Made by a program: the position numbers and the translations under genes. This document shows positions 1 to 8,361 of a DNA stretch of 64,000 bases, one piece after another. The stretch is from Verrucosispora sp. NA02020 (lineage in GTDB: Bacteria; Actinomycetota; Actinomycetes; Mycobacteriales; Micromonosporaceae): contig NZ_CP054923.1 in assembly GCF_013364215.1 (NCBI RefSeq), positions 682,001 through 746,000 on the forward strand. Direction: 5' to 3'. Numbering within the stretch: position 1 is the stretch's first letter; each line of letters begins with the position of its first letter. Below the pieces are notes generated by a model that did no database searches, had not been told where the DNA came from, and saw only the letters and a program-made list of their open reading frames with translations.

Positions 1-239
1 CGCAACTCGACGTCGAGCTTGAGCTGCCGCTTCTTGGACTTCTCCAGCTGGTTCTTGGCCTTGGAGAAGTCGCGGTTGGCCGACTCGATCAGGTCGTTGA
101 GCATCGGCGGGTCGTCGTCGTGCTCGGCGGGGCTGGGTGGGTTCGGCGCGGCCATGGCCGGCAGAGGTCCGGCGAACACGGCGAACGCGGCGAACACGGC
201 CACCACGGGGGTCATCCAGCGGCGTAGGGGTGCCGTCAC
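1..239 (-). CDS. Secreted coiled-coil protein, N-terminal part (probable NlpC/P60-type wall hydrolase)
   Basis: Only the first 79 or so codons are in the window; the gene continues past the left edge. I place the start at a GTG (complement of 237-239) because a purine-rich GGAAGG-type ribosome site lies just upstream. The N-terminus has basic residues, then a hydrophobic stretch ending in an AMAAP-type signal peptidase site, so the product should be exported. The mature part begins with Pro/Asp-rich sequence and then a Lys/Glu/Gln-rich helix typical of the coiled coils that precede NlpC/P60 domains in actinobacterial peptidoglycan hydrolases. The catalytic domain is outside the window, so the enzyme call is inferred from this N-terminus and from the c-di-AMP riboswitch in front, a class known to control wall hydrolases in actinobacteria. 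Resuscitation-promoting factors or other secreted coiled-coil proteins are alternatives. Confidence 0.6.
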   Translation of the reverse strand, partial: MTAPLRRWMTPVVAVFAAFAVFAGPLPAMAAPNPPSPAEHDDDPPMLNDLIESANRDFSKAKNQLEKSKKRQLKLDVEL

Positions 240-254
240 TTCTTTCCCTTCCAT

Positions 255-412
255 CGACCGCCGACCGAGTTAGCTGACGGGTTCGGAACGGAAGTGGCCC
301 CTACCGCTGACGCGGATTCACCCCACCTACCTGGGTCCCCGGCTCGCCTCGCGGCGATTGGGCGGTGGCACCGCAGGCGCCGCTGCGCGCCTTCGGCGGT
401 GACCGGCAGTGA
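255..412 (-). promoter_or_regulatory. c-di-AMP riboswitch (ydaO/yuaA class)
   Basis: Read on the minus strand, the leader of the left-edge gene carries the conserved blocks of the ydaO class in order: a CCGCCGAA-type 5' element, GAGCCGGGGACCCAGG, GGGGTGAATC, and finally CCGAACCCGTCAGCTAAC shortly before the ribosome site. These blocks are diagnostic for riboswitches binding cyclic di-AMP, which in actinobacteria usually turn off wall-remodelling genes when c-di-AMP is high. Boundaries are approximate. Confidence 0.9.
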
Positions 413-540
413 GGTTACCCGAGAGTCCATGTCGGTCTCTACGCCCCGAACCTGACTAGATGCGTCATTTCGTAATCGCGATGGGTGACCAACGACACGG
501 GCACGAACCGTGTCGGCAGGGGCGGTCACGCTGCGGGGTG

Positions 541-1920
541 TCACCATGTGGTGTCCGTGCTCCTGTCCGGATCGGGCCACCGCGAACCGGTGGCGGGGGA
601 TGTGTCACGCGCACGCGCGGTGCTGAGTGCGTGCAGTGCCTCGGACCGGTCCGAGCCGGGCCGGGGAGTCGGTGGGGTGGGGCCGTCGCCGTCCGGCCCG
701 TCGTCGTGGCCGCCGGGTCCGCCGGGCTCCGGCGTGTCCCGCCGCCCGGCGGTGACCACCAGCGCGGCCAGGGCGGTCGTCAGCGGTACGGCGGCGACCA
801 GCCCGAGCGTGGCCACCACGCTGCGGACGATCTCCTGGGTGAGGAACTCGCTGGTCACGATCTGGCCGAGCGCGCGGGTGTCGGCGGTGAGCAGGAGCAG
901 CAGCGGCAGCGACGCGCCCGCGTACGCCAGCACGATGGTGTTCACCACCGAGGCGATGTGGGCCCGGCCGACCCGGGTCGCCGAGCGGTACAGCTCCCGG
1001 CGGGTGAAGCTCGGGTTGGCGTGCCGCAGTTCGGTCACCGCGGCGGCCTGGGTCACCGTGACGTCGTCGAGCACGCCGAGCGAGCCGATGATGATGCCGG
1101 CGAGCAGCAGGCCGTGCAGGTCGACGTCGCCCCGGAACATGGAGAGCGTGGTGGCGTCCTCGCTGCCGAAACCGGTCAGGTGGGTGGCCCGGGTGGCGGC
1201 CAGCCCGAGCAGGCCGGTGAGCACCAGGCTGCCGAGCGTGCCGAGGACGGCCACGGAGGTCTGTGCCGAGATGCCGTGCGTCAGGTACAGCACCACGAAC
1301 ATGATCAGTGCCGCGCCGACGATGGCCACCACCAGCGGCGGCTGGCCGGCGCTGATGCCGGGCAGCACGAAGGTGAGCAGGATGGCGAAACTGGCCGCCA
1401 GGCCGCCCAGCGCGGCCAGGCCGCGCAGCCGTCCGAAGGCCACGATGGCGGCGGCGAACAGCACCGCGAGCCAGATCAGCGGCTTGCCCCGCTGGTGCTC
1501 GGCGATGTTGTAGCTGCTGATCGAGGGATCCTCGGGATCGATCAGGGAGACCAGGATGATCGCGTCGCCGACGCTGACCCGGGGTGCCCCCGGCCCGTCC
1601 GGCAACGGCGTCTGCACGTCCTGACCTTCGTCCGGGCCGCTGTCGACCCGCACGGTGACCGTGCCGCACTGCTGCCCGGCCGTGGTCGGGGTGCCCTCGG
1701 GCACGACCGGGTTCGGTGGACAGGGCTCGTTCACCACCCGCGTGACCGTGCCGTGGTATCGGGGCAGGTCGTCGGCGGCCTCGGGCCGGGGCGGGTCCGA
1801 GGGCCAGAGCACGAGCGCGGCGACCAGGGTGGCGAGGAAGAGGGGGACCACCGTCACGATGAGGATCCGCCGCACCCGGGGTGGGGTGGGCGGAGCGGAA
1901 CGGGTGTGGTCGGCGCCCAT
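541..1920 (-). CDS. YibE/F family membrane protein
   Basis: 459 residues. After a short charged N-terminus there is one membrane helix (about residues 18-40). An extracytoplasmic beta-rich segment follows (about 50-140, containing RYHGTVTRVV and VSVGDAIILVSL), and then at least six further hydrophobic helices from about residue 145. The order of a single anchor, an OB-like external part and a polytopic core is that of the YibE/F family; the family's biochemical role is not established. The C-terminus is a Gly/Pro/Asp-rich tail that is probably disordered. The ATG start at 1920 fits the family length. It lies upstream of, and on the same strand as, the riboswitch-controlled gene, but the 300-bp gap suggests separate transcription. 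Confidence 0.85.
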   Translation of the reverse strand: MGADHTRSAPPTPPRVRRILIVTVVPLFLATLVAALVLWPSDPPRPEAADDLPRYHGTVTRVVNEPCPPNPVVPEGTPTTAGQQCGTVTVRVDSGPDEGQDVQTPLPDGPGAPRVSVGDAIILVSLIDPEDPSISSYNIAEHQRGKPLIWLAVLFAAAIVAFGRLRGLAALGGLAASFAILLTFVLPGISAGQPPLVVAIVGAALIMFVVLYLTHGISAQTSVAVLGTLGSLVLTGLLGLAATRATHLTGFGSEDATTLSMFRGDVDLHGLLLAGIIIGSLGVLDDVTVTQAAAVTELRHANPSFTRRELYRSATRVGRAHIASVVNTIVLAYAGASLPLLLLLTADTRALGQIVTSEFLTQEIVRSVVATLGLVAAVPLTTALAALVVTAGRRDTPEPGGPGGHDDGPDGDGPTPPTPRPGSDRSEALHALSTARARDTSPATGSRWPDPDRSTDTTW

Positions 1921-2305
1921 TCATTGTCTCCCAACGATTCCAAGGCGAACTACGTACCGGCGGGCGAGATGGTTCAGCGCCGCCGGTCGGCCACGGCGGC
2001 GGGCATCCGGAATGGCCCGAGCGTGGCAGGATGGCTGCGTACCGTGAGGGCGGGGCCGGCTCTCGGCAGCCGCAGCAGGGCTGCGGCGGGGCGGTCGGCA
2101 CCCCGTGGGGTATGGCGGCGGGCCGCCGGAGGGCTGCTGCGGCGGTGGTGCGTGCCCGACGGCGGGCGGGGGCCGGGAGGTCTCCGGATCGGCTGGCCAT
2201 CGTGGCGAATGGTAGCCAGGTCGGCATCGGAACGCAGGTCGCGAGCGTGTGTCGGATGCCGGGCGTCGGAGCCGACACCCGAGGCGGGCGTGCTGGTGGG
2301 GCGGG
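1921..2305. other. No supported gene (385 bp)
   Basis: The stretch between the YibE/F start and the csoR stop contains open frames on both strands, but they give Arg/Ala/Pro-rich translations without recognisable domains, and no plausible ribosome site precedes them. I see no repeat or clear terminator. It presumably holds the YibE/F promoter. Confidence 0.5.
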
Positions 2306-2602
2306 TCAGCCGCGCTTCATCAGACGGCCGACGGCGGCCATCATCTCGGAGGCCATCTCGTCGGCGCGGCCCTCGGCGGCGCCCTCGTGCATGCAGTGCC
2401 GGGCATGCCCGTCGAGCAGGCCGAGGGCGACCTTGTCCAGGGCGGCCTGGATCGCGGAGATCTGGGTGAGCACGTCGATGCAGTAGCGATCCTCGTCGAC
2501 CATCTTCTCGACGCCGCGTACCTGCCCCTCGACCCGGCGTAGTCGGGCGAGCAGTTGGTCCTTGCTGGCGGTGTAGCCGCGGATCGGCGCGGGTGTGCTC
2601 AT
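2306..2602 (-). CDS. csoR: CsoR-type copper-sensing repressor
   Basis: 98 residues from an ATG at 2602; a GTG two codons earlier is possible. CsoR proteins are all-helical tetramers that bind operators when metal-free and let go when Cu(I) binds. The copper ligands are present with canonical spacing: Cys41, His66 and Cys70, equivalent to Cys36/His61/Cys65 of the Mycobacterium tuberculosis protein. The helix with LLARLRRVEGQVRG is the family signature. It is transcribed away from copZ-copA, and the two palindromic sites between them match CsoR operators, so autoregulation plus control of the copper operon is the straightforward reading. Confidence 0.95.
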   Translation of the reverse strand: MSTPAPIRGYTASKDQLLARLRRVEGQVRGVEKMVDEDRYCIDVLTQISAIQAALDKVALGLLDGHARHCMHEGAAEGRADEMASEMMAAVGRLMKRG

Positions 2603-2617
2603 GAACACGAGGATAAC

Positions 2618-2670
2618 GTACCCCTGGGGGGTATGGTACGGTCACGGTTGTAGATACCCCCCGAGGGTAT
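2618..2670. promoter_or_regulatory. Two CsoR-type operators in the csoR/copZ intergenic region
   Basis: Two G/C-tract palindromes face each other across the divergent promoter region. One is TACCCCTGGGGGGTAT at 2619-2634, 16 bp ahead of the csoR start. The other is ATACCCCCCGAGGGTAT at 2654-2670, 49 bp ahead of copZ. Both follow the known CsoR pattern of a C-run and a G-run flanked by TA/AT. One site may serve each direction. Confidence 0.8.
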
Positions 2671-2719
2671 TCGACGGGGTGCCCGGCCCGGGTTGACGGG
2701 CCTGGAGAGGAGAGTTGCC

Positions 2720-2929
2720 ATGGTCACCACCACGTACCAGGTGCAGGGCATGACCTGCGGCCACTGCGTCAACGCGGTCAGCACCGAGGTCGGCGCGCTC
2801 CCCGGCGTCGACGACGTCCGGGTCGACCTGGCCAGCGGCGAGGTCACCGTCACCAGCGAGCAGCCACTGGACCCGGCCGCCGTCCGGGCCGCAGTCGACG
2901 AGGCCGGCTTCGAGTTGGTCGCCGCCTGA
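2720..2929 (+). CDS. copZ: Copper chaperone, heavy-metal-associated domain
   Basis: 69 residues forming one ferredoxin-like heavy-metal-associated domain. The Cu(I) site GMTCGHC is at residues 10-16 with cysteines 13 and 16. The ATG at 2720 is chosen over an upstream in-frame codon at 2693 because a GGAGAGGAG ribosome site lies just before it. Such proteins ferry cuprous ions in the cytoplasm to a CopA ATPase, here encoded two genes downstream on the same strand. Expression should respond to copper through the operator at 2654-2670. Confidence 0.93.
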   Translation: MVTTTYQVQGMTCGHCVNAVSTEVGALPGVDDVRVDLASGEVTVTSEQPLDPAAVRAAVDEAGFELVAA

Positions 2930-2954
2930 GGCGACCGGAGACCGAGGTGTCCCG

Positions 2955-3932
2955 ATGAACACGGCGACGAAGGTGAGTGGCTTCGCGCTCAGCCTCGCGG
3001 CGGTGTTCGCCGCCGCGTACGGGGTCGGCCAGGTGACCGGGCCGCCGGCCCCGGTCACCGCGACCGGCCACGACGGCACGGCGGACCACGGCGACGACCC
3101 GGCCCGGAACGGCCACGACGGTGACGCCGGACACGACGCGGGCGCCGCCGGGCACCTGCCCGGCGGGCTGCTCGTCTCCGAACGCGGCTACACGCTGGTG
3201 CCGGTCGGCGCCCCGGCCGGAGAGTTCGCCTTCCGGATCACCGGCCCGGACAGCCGGCCGGTGACCGGGTACGACGTGGTGCACGACAAGCCGATGCACC
3301 TGATCGTCGCCCGGCGTGACCTCTCCGGCTTCCGCCACGTACACCCCGAGCTGACGCCCGACGGCACCTGGCGGGTCGCCACGCCGCTGACCGCGCCCGG
3401 GGTGTGGCGGGCGTTCGCCGACTTCACCCCGACCGGAGGCGAGCCGTTGACACTCGGTGTCGACGTGACGGTCCCCGGTGCCCTGACCGAGCGTCCGCTG
3501 CCCGCACCGGCCCGCACCGCCACGGTCGACGGCTACACGGTCACCCTGGACGGCACGCCACAACCGGGCCAACCGTCCACGCTGACGCTGACCGTCGCGC
3601 GCGACGGCGTACCCGTCACGGACCTGGAGCCGTACCTTGGGGCGTACGGGCACCTGGTCGCACTACGGCAGGGTGACCTGGCGTACCTGCACGTCCACCC
3701 GGAGGGAGTGCCGGGCGACGGGCGCACCGAGCCCGGACCACGGGTGAGCTTCGCCACCGAGTTCCCGTCCGCCGGTGCGTACCGGCTCTATCTCGACTTC
3801 CGCCACGGCGGGGTGGTGCGCACCGCCGAGTTCACCGTGCACGTCGGGGACCCGGTGCGCGTCGGGGACCCGGTCGGTCCGACCGCCGCACCGGACGACG
3901 GGCACGGTACGCCTGGACACGGGCACGACTGA
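2955..3932 (+). CDS. His-rich exported protein of the copper operon
   Basis: 325 residues. A single N-terminal hydrophobic helix (about residues 6-25) acts as signal or anchor. It is followed by a low-complexity His/Asp/Gly stretch (about 36-66) and two beta-rich segments with HVHP motifs (RHVHPELTP and YLHVHPEG). The tail is again His-rich ([12 protein letters not shown]). The paired His clusters suggest extracytoplasmic metal binding, most likely copper given the genes on either side (copZ 25 bp upstream, copA 10 bp downstream). No catalytic domain is recognised. Related proteins are common in actinobacterial cop operons as uncharacterised secreted proteins, so copper binding is inference. 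Confidence 0.75.
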   Translation: MNTATKVSGFALSLAAVFAAAYGVGQVTGPPAPVTATGHDGTADHGDDPARNGHDGDAGHDAGAAGHLPGGLLVSERGYTLVPVGAPAGEFAFRITGPDSRPVTGYDVVHDKPMHLIVARRDLSGFRHVHPELTPDGTWRVATPLTAPGVWRAFADFTPTGGEPLTLGVDVTVPGALTERPLPAPARTATVDGYTVTLDGTPQPGQPSTLTLTVARDGVPVTDLEPYLGAYGHLVALRQGDLAYLHVHPEGVPGDGRTEPGPRVSFATEFPSAGAYRLYLDFRHGGVVRTAEFTVHVGDPVRVGDPVGPTAAPDDGHGTPGHGHD

Positions 3933-3942
3933 GGGACCAACC

Positions 3943-6228
3943 ATGACCACGAGTCGACCCCTGCCCACGGCAGCGAACCTGATCGAGTTGTCCATCGGCG
4001 GCATGACCTGCGCCTCCTGCGCCGCCCGTATCGAGAAGAAGCTGAACCGCCTGGACGGCGTGCAGGCCAGCGTCAACTACGCCACCGAGAAGGCCACCGT
4101 CACCTACGCCGACCCGGTCACCCCGCAGGAGCTGATCGCCACGGTCGAGAAGACCGGCTACACGGCGGCGGTGCCGCCGCCCCGGCAGGACACGCCGGAA
4201 GCCGTCGAGCCGGTGGACGAGCTGCGGGTGCTGCGTACCCGCCTCTGGGTGTCGGTGGTGCTCAGCGTGCCGGTGATCGCGCTGGCGATGGTGCCGGCCT
4301 GGCAGTTCACCTACTGGCAGTGGCTGTCGCTGACGCTGGCCGCCCCGGTGGTGGTCTACGGCGGACTGCCGTTCCACCGGGCCGCCCTGGTCAACCTGCG
4401 GCACGGCGCGGCGACCATGGACACCCTGGTCTCGGTCGGCACGCTCGCCGCCTTCGGCTGGTCGATCTGGGCGCTGTTCCTCGGCACCGCCGGCACGCCC
4501 GGCATGACCCATCCGTTCAGCTTCGCGATCAGCCGGACCGACGGCACCGGCCACATCTATCTGGAGGCGGCGGCCGGGGTCACCGCGTTCATCCTCGCCG
4601 GGCGGTACTTCGAGGCCCGCGCGAAGCGCACGGCGGGTACGGCCCTGCGAGCGCTGCTGGAGCTGGGTGCCAAGGACGTCGCCGTGCTGCGCGGCGGCGT
4701 GGAGACCCGGATCCCGGTCGACGAACTCGCCGTGGGGGACCGGTTCGTGGTGCGGCCGGGCGAGAAGATCGCCACCGACGGCACGGTGCACGAAGGTTCC
4801 TCGGCGGTCGACGCCAGCATGGTCACCGGCGAGTCGGTGCCGGTCGAGGTGGGCGTCGGCGACACCGTGGTCGGTGGCTGCGTCAACGCCGGTGGCCGGC
4901 TGGTGGTCACCGCCACCCGGGTCGGTGCCGACACCCAACTGGCCCAGATGGCCCGGCTGGTCGAGCAGGCGCAGACCGGCAAGGCCGCCGCGCAGCGGCT
5001 CGCCGACCGCATCTCGGGGATCTTCGTCCCGATCGTGATCGCCCTGGCCGTCGGCACGCTGGGTTGGTGGCTGGGCTCCGGTGCCGGGTCGACCGCCGCC
5101 TTCACCGCCGCCGTGGCGGTGCTGATCATCGCCTGCCCGTGCGCCCTCGGCCTGGCCACGCCGACCGCGCTGCTGGTCGGCACCGGGCGGGGCGCGCAGT
5201 TCGGCGTACTGATCAAGGGGCCGGAGGCGCTGGAGTCCACCCGACGGGTGGAGACCGTGGTGCTGGACAAGACCGGCACCGTCACCACCGGCCGGATGAC
5301 GCTCCTCGACGTCCACGCGGGCGAGGGTGAGCAGCGGGCCGAGGTGCTGCGGCTGGCCGCCGCGCTGGAGTCCGGCTCCGAGCACCCGGTCGCCCGGGCG
5401 GTCGTGTCCGGCGCGGACGAACTGGGCGAACTGCCGCCGGTCACCGGGTTCGCCAACGTCGAGGGGCTGGGCGTGACCGGCACCGTGGACGACCGCGAGG
5501 TGCTGCTCGGCCGATCCCGGCTGCTGCGGGAGCGGGGACTGGACGTACCCGACGATCTGGTGCGGGCGGCGAACGGAGCGGAGGCGGCCGGACGTACCGC
5601 CGTGCTGGTCGGATGGGCCGGGCGGGCCCGGGGCATGCTCGCGGTGGCCGACCAGGTCAAGCCGACCAGCCGGGAAGCGGTCCGCCGGCTGCGCGCCCTC
5701 GGTCTGACCCCGGTGCTGCTCACCGGCGACAACACCACCGTCGCCCGCGCGGTCGCCGCCGAGGTCGGCATCGACGAGGTGATCGCCGAGGTGCTGCCGA
5801 CCGAGAAGGTCGAGGTGGTCGCGGGGTTGCAGGCCGAGGGGCGGGCGGTGGCGATGGTCGGCGACGGGGTCAACGACGCCGCCGCGCTCGCCCAGGCCGA
5901 CCTGGGGTTGGCCATGGGCACCGGCACGGACGTGGCGATCGAGGCATCCGACCTGACCCTGGTCCGTGACGATCTGCTGGCCGCCGTGGACGCCATTCGG
6001 CTCGCCCGCAGCACCCTCGGCACGATCAAGGGGAACCTGTTCTGGGCGTTCGCCTACAACGTGGCGGCCCTGCCGCTGGCCGCCGCCGGGTTGCTCAATC
6101 CGATGATCGCCGGTGCGGCGATGGCCTTCTCCTCGGTCTTCGTGGTCGCCAACAGCCTCCGGCTGCGCCGCTTCCGACCGATTTCTTGGAAACAGGATGG
6201 TTCCGATGCGGTTCGGCTGGGTACCTGA
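3943..6228 (+). CDS. copA: Cu(I)-exporting P1B-type ATPase
   Basis: 761 residues from the ATG at 3943. An N-terminal heavy-metal domain holds GMTCASC (Cys23, Cys26). The membrane core carries the P1B-1 metal motif CPC at residues 398-400. The TGES actuator motif, DKTGT with phosphorylated Asp442, and the hinge [10 protein letters not shown] are all intact. This is the full set for ATP-driven export of Cu(I) from the cytoplasm. It closes the copZ-secreted protein-copA operon and should be de-repressed by copper through CsoR. Silver export is an alternative or additional activity for this subtype. Confidence 0.95.
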   Translation: MTTSRPLPTAANLIELSIGGMTCASCAARIEKKLNRLDGVQASVNYATEKATVTYADPVTPQELIATVEKTGYTAAVPPPRQDTPEAVEPVDELRVLRTRLWVSVVLSVPVIALAMVPAWQFTYWQWLSLTLAAPVVVYGGLPFHRAALVNLRHGAATMDTLVSVGTLAAFGWSIWALFLGTAGTPGMTHPFSFAISRTDGTGHIYLEAAAGVTAFILAGRYFEARAKRTAGTALRALLELGAKDVAVLRGGVETRIPVDELAVGDRFVVRPGEKIATDGTVHEGSSAVDASMVTGESVPVEVGVGDTVVGGCVNAGGRLVVTATRVGADTQLAQMARLVEQAQTGKAAAQRLADRISGIFVPIVIALAVGTLGWWLGSGAGSTAAFTAAVAVLIIACPCALGLATPTALLVGTGRGAQFGVLIKGPEALESTRRVETVVLDKTGTVTTGRMTLLDVHAGEGEQRAEVLRLAAALESGSEHPVARAVVSGADELGELPPVTGFANVEGLGVTGTVDDREVLLGRSRLLRERGLDVPDDLVRAANGAEAAGRTAVLVGWAGRARGMLAVADQVKPTSREAVRRLRALGLTPVLLTGDNTTVARAVAAEVGIDEVIAEVLPTEKVEVVAGLQAEGRAVAMVGDGVNDAAALAQADLGLAMGTGTDVAIEASDLTLVRDDLLAAVDAIRLARSTLGTIKGNLFWAFAYNVAALPLAAAGLLNPMIAGAAMAFSSVFVVANSLRLRRFRPISWKQDGSDAVRLGT

Positions 6229-6270
6229 TTCGCGTAGCAAGAGCATGAGCCGATACCCCGGGAGGCTGAC

Positions 6271-6444
6271 ATGGGCTTCGATGACAAGTTGAACAACACC
6301 ACCGAGAACACCACCGGCAAGGTGAAGGAAGGTGTCGGCCGGGCCACCGACAACGAGCAGTTGGAGGCCGAGGGTCGCGGCGACCAGGTGAAGGCCAACA
6401 TCAAGCAGGCGGGCGAGAAGATCAAGGACGCCTTCCGGAGCTGA
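6271..6444 (+). CDS. CsbD family stress protein
   Basis: 57 residues, beginning MGFDDKLNNTTENTTGKVKE and preceded by a GGGAGG ribosome site 6 bp upstream. Composition is strongly hydrophilic with alternating Lys/Glu and no Cys or Trp, and the TGKVKEGVGRATDN core is the CsbD signature. CsbD proteins are abundant stress-induced small proteins of unknown mechanism. It lies 42 bp after copA and just before a strong terminator, so it may be the last gene of the copper transcript or have its own stress promoter. Confidence 0.88.
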   Translation: MGFDDKLNNTTENTTGKVKEGVGRATDNEQLEAEGRGDQVKANIKQAGEKIKDAFRS

Positions 6445-6460
6445 CCGGATCGCACCTCCG

Positions 6461-6494
6461 ACACCGCCGGGCCGCACTTCAGGCCCGGCGGTGT
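6461..6494 (+). terminator. Strong hairpin terminator after CsbD
   Basis: A perfect 13-bp GC-rich stem (ACACCGCCGGGCC against its complement) closes a 7-8 base loop 16 bp after the CsbD stop. There is no long T-run, as is usual in actinobacteria. It would end the copper-CsbD transcript before sigC. Confidence 0.75.
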
Positions 6495-6562
6495 CGTGTG
6501 CGTCGATGATTTTTCGGAAGTCGTCGGGAACCAACCCGGGAGCCGGAGCGACCAATACGGCG

Positions 6563-7144
6563 ATGACTGCCGTGACCGACGACATCAGCGGGTACGCGTT
6601 CGCCGCAGGGCGGGGCGACCAGGCTGCCGCCGCCGCATTCGTGCGCGCGACGCAGCACGACGTACGGCGGTTCCTGGCCCATCTGCCCGGCGTGCGGGAC
6701 GTCGACGACCTGGTCCAGGAGACGTACCTGCGGGCCTGGCGCGCGTTGCCCTCGTTCGCCGGCCGCTCCAGCGCCCGGACCTGGCTGCTCTCCATCGCCC
6801 GACGGGTCGCCGTCGACCAGGTGCGGGCAGCCGTGTCCCGGCCCCGCACCGCCAACCTCGCCGACTGGCAGTCCGCCGCCGAGGCGACTCCGGCCGGCGT
6901 CGAGGCCGCCATGGACGAGCAGGTGGTGCTGCGCGGGCTGCTGGACGGGCTCGTGCACGAACGGCGGGAGGCGTTCGTCGCCACCCAGCTACTCGGGCTC
7001 TCCTATGCCGAGGCGGCCCAGGTGTGTGACGTACCGATCGGCACGATCCGGTCCCGGGTGGCCCGCGCCCGCGAGGACCTCGTCGCAGCTCTGGAGACGG
7101 CGACCCCGCGCCTCCGTCGGGGCCGGGACGGCACCGCCGGCTGA
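6563..7144 (+). CDS. sigC: ECF-like RNA polymerase sigma factor, SigC type
   Basis: 193 residues from the ATG at 6563; an upstream in-frame GTG at 6491 lies inside the terminator stem, so I reject it. Region 2 is at about residues 25-90 (VDDLVQETYLRAWRALPSF, SSARTWLLSIARRVAVDQVR). Region 4 is at about 125-180 (QLLGLSYAEAAQVC, then VPIGTIRSRVARAREDL). The match to M. tuberculosis SigC in both regions and overall length is close and includes the short linker. SigC in mycobacteria has been tied to copper acquisition, and here the gene follows the copper-export operon. A zinc-finger anti-sigma gene points toward it from the other side. Confidence 0.85.
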   Translation: MTAVTDDISGYAFAAGRGDQAAAAAFVRATQHDVRRFLAHLPGVRDVDDLVQETYLRAWRALPSFAGRSSARTWLLSIARRVAVDQVRAAVSRPRTANLADWQSAAEATPAGVEAAMDEQVVLRGLLDGLVHERREAFVATQLLGLSYAEAAQVCDVPIGTIRSRVARAREDLVAALETATPRLRRGRDGTAG

Positions 7145-7173
7145 CGCGGCGGTCGGCGCAGCTCTTGTTGGTG

Positions 7174-7370
7174 CTGCGTTGTCAGGCGGCGCCTGTCGCG
7201 GCCCGTGTGGGGGCTGCCTTGTCGGGCGGCGCGGCGCTTGTCGCGGCCCGTGTGAGGGCTGCGTTTTGAGGCGGTGCGGGTCTTGTGGGGGCTGTGTGCG
7301 GCGGTCGTCCCGGCCCCTGTGGGGGCGCGTCGTCAGGCGGCGCGGCGGTCGTCGCGGCCGTGCCGGGCCT
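7174..7370. repeat. Degenerate GC-rich tandem repeat, about five units
   Basis: Units of roughly 35-45 bp share the pattern GGCTGC, TTGTC, GGCGGCGC, GTCGCGGCCCGTGTGGG. The first two are closest to each other and the last runs into the C-terminal codons of the anti-sigma gene. It fills the space between the convergent sigC and anti-sigma genes. Confidence 0.55.
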
Positions 7371-8130
7371 GGGCCGAGTGCGGCGGCAGCAGCCGCAGCG
7401 GAGCGGGCTCGTCGATCTCGTCGAGACGCAGCCGCCAGCGGGAGCGCTCGGGTCGTTGCCGGTCACTCGGGTCACCGGGGCGGCGCAGGCTGCGGGCCAG
7501 CAACACGGTGATCAGGTAGCCGACCACCAGGAACCCGTGGCTGACCAGCCGTTCCACGGCGACCTGCGAGGCGACCAGGTCGTTGACCGAGAGCAGGACC
7601 AGGGTGGCCACGAAGGCGCTGAGCATCGGCAGCAGCCCGGACGGGGCGGTCCGACGCAACGCGACGAAGAGGAAACCGGCGCCGACCGCCACGTTCCAGG
7701 CGGCGGACTCGTGCCACAGGTGCTGGCCGGTGGAGTGCACGTGCTCGGCCACCTCGGCCCGGCCGATCTGCGCCAGCCCGAGCACCAGTTGCACCGCCCC
7801 CAGCAGACCCAGCGACACCCGCAGCGCGGTGATCGTCCGGGCACGTCCGGCCAGCGACGTGAAGAGGTCGCCACGGGGCGTGACGGCGGCGAGCCGGACG
7901 CGCCAACCCGGGCGCGGCGGCGGTGCGGCGGCGAGGATCGTCGCGGTCAGGTCCGGCAGCGCGGACACCACCTGGGTACGCGCCCGCCGGGTCACCGTCG
8001 CCGCCGTGTTCAACCACCGGCGGCAGCCGGCACACCTGCTCAGGTGCAGATCGACACCGCGCTGCTCATCTGCCGTCGCCTCGCCGTCCAACTGCGCCGA
8101 GAGAATCTCCCGCCACTGCTCACACCCCAT
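7333..8130 (-). CDS. Zinc-finger anti-sigma factor with membrane domain
   Basis: 265 residues. The N-terminus has the ZAS zinc motif: Cys3, then HLSRCAGC giving His29, Cys33 and Cys36, within a short helical domain of the type that clamps ECF sigma factors. From about residue 95 there are four or five hydrophobic helices (for example LRVSLGLLGAVQLVLGLAQI and LPMLSAFVATLVLLSV), so it should sit in the inner membrane. The C-terminus is Arg-rich and cytoplasmic. It is convergent with sigC rather than co-transcribed with it, which is unusual for a cognate pair. Pairing with SigC is therefore proposed from proximity only. Confidence 0.8.
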   Translation of the reverse strand: MGCEQWREILSAQLDGEATADEQRGVDLHLSRCAGCRRWLNTAATVTRRARTQVVSALPDLTATILAAAPPPRPGWRVRLAAVTPRGDLFTSLAGRARTITALRVSLGLLGAVQLVLGLAQIGRAEVAEHVHSTGQHLWHESAAWNVAVGAGFLFVALRRTAPSGLLPMLSAFVATLVLLSVNDLVASQVAVERLVSHGFLVVGYLITVLLARSLRRPGDPSDRQRPERSRWRLRLDEIDEPAPLRLLPPHSAQARHGRDDRRAA

Positions 8131-8297
8131 GTATCCGTAGTCGCTCCCGGGCCCGGCATGGTTCCCGCCGAACCCGAAAGAGCCGAGGTCAGGACTCCGA
8201 CACGCGGCGGGGGGTCAGGAGGCCGTCGGTTCCGGCGCGGCTCCGGTTCCGGTTCCGGCTCGCTTCCGGCTTGGGTTTCGTTTCGGCTTTGGCGGTT

Positions 8298-8345
8298 AGG
8301 AAGGGTCCCCTGCTATGCACGAGGCGTTAGCAGGGGACCCTTCCT
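8298..8345 (-). repeat. Dispersed palindromic element, copy A
   Basis: A 17-bp arm (AGGAAGGGTCCCCTGCT) and its perfect complement enclose a 14-base centre. The element lies 16 bp after the GH15 stop. Read in the direction of that gene, its centre (AACGCCTCGTGCAT) is nearly the same as that of copy B at 11881, which also sits just after a stop codon. It may act as a terminator or be a scattered repeat family of this lineage. Confidence 0.75.
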
Positions 8346-8361
8346 TGCACCGGGGTCGGGG

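Noticed and set aside
460..2469. Long plus-strand open frame of 669 codons
   Set aside because: Antisense to YibE/F and csoR; translation is Gln/His/Arg/Gly-rich with no domain and is a GC-bias shadow.
1881..2486. Plus-strand frame covering the 1921-2305 gap
   Set aside because: Runs into csoR antisense, no ribosome site or domain; the gap is left without a gene.
3832..6984. 1,050-codon minus-strand frame opposite copA and sigC
   Set aside because: Composition is that of an antisense shadow; crosses a terminator and two clear genes.
8220..8295. TTCCGG-rich stretch as a regulator binding array
   Set aside because: Irregular spacing and no palindrome; looks like low-complexity sequence.
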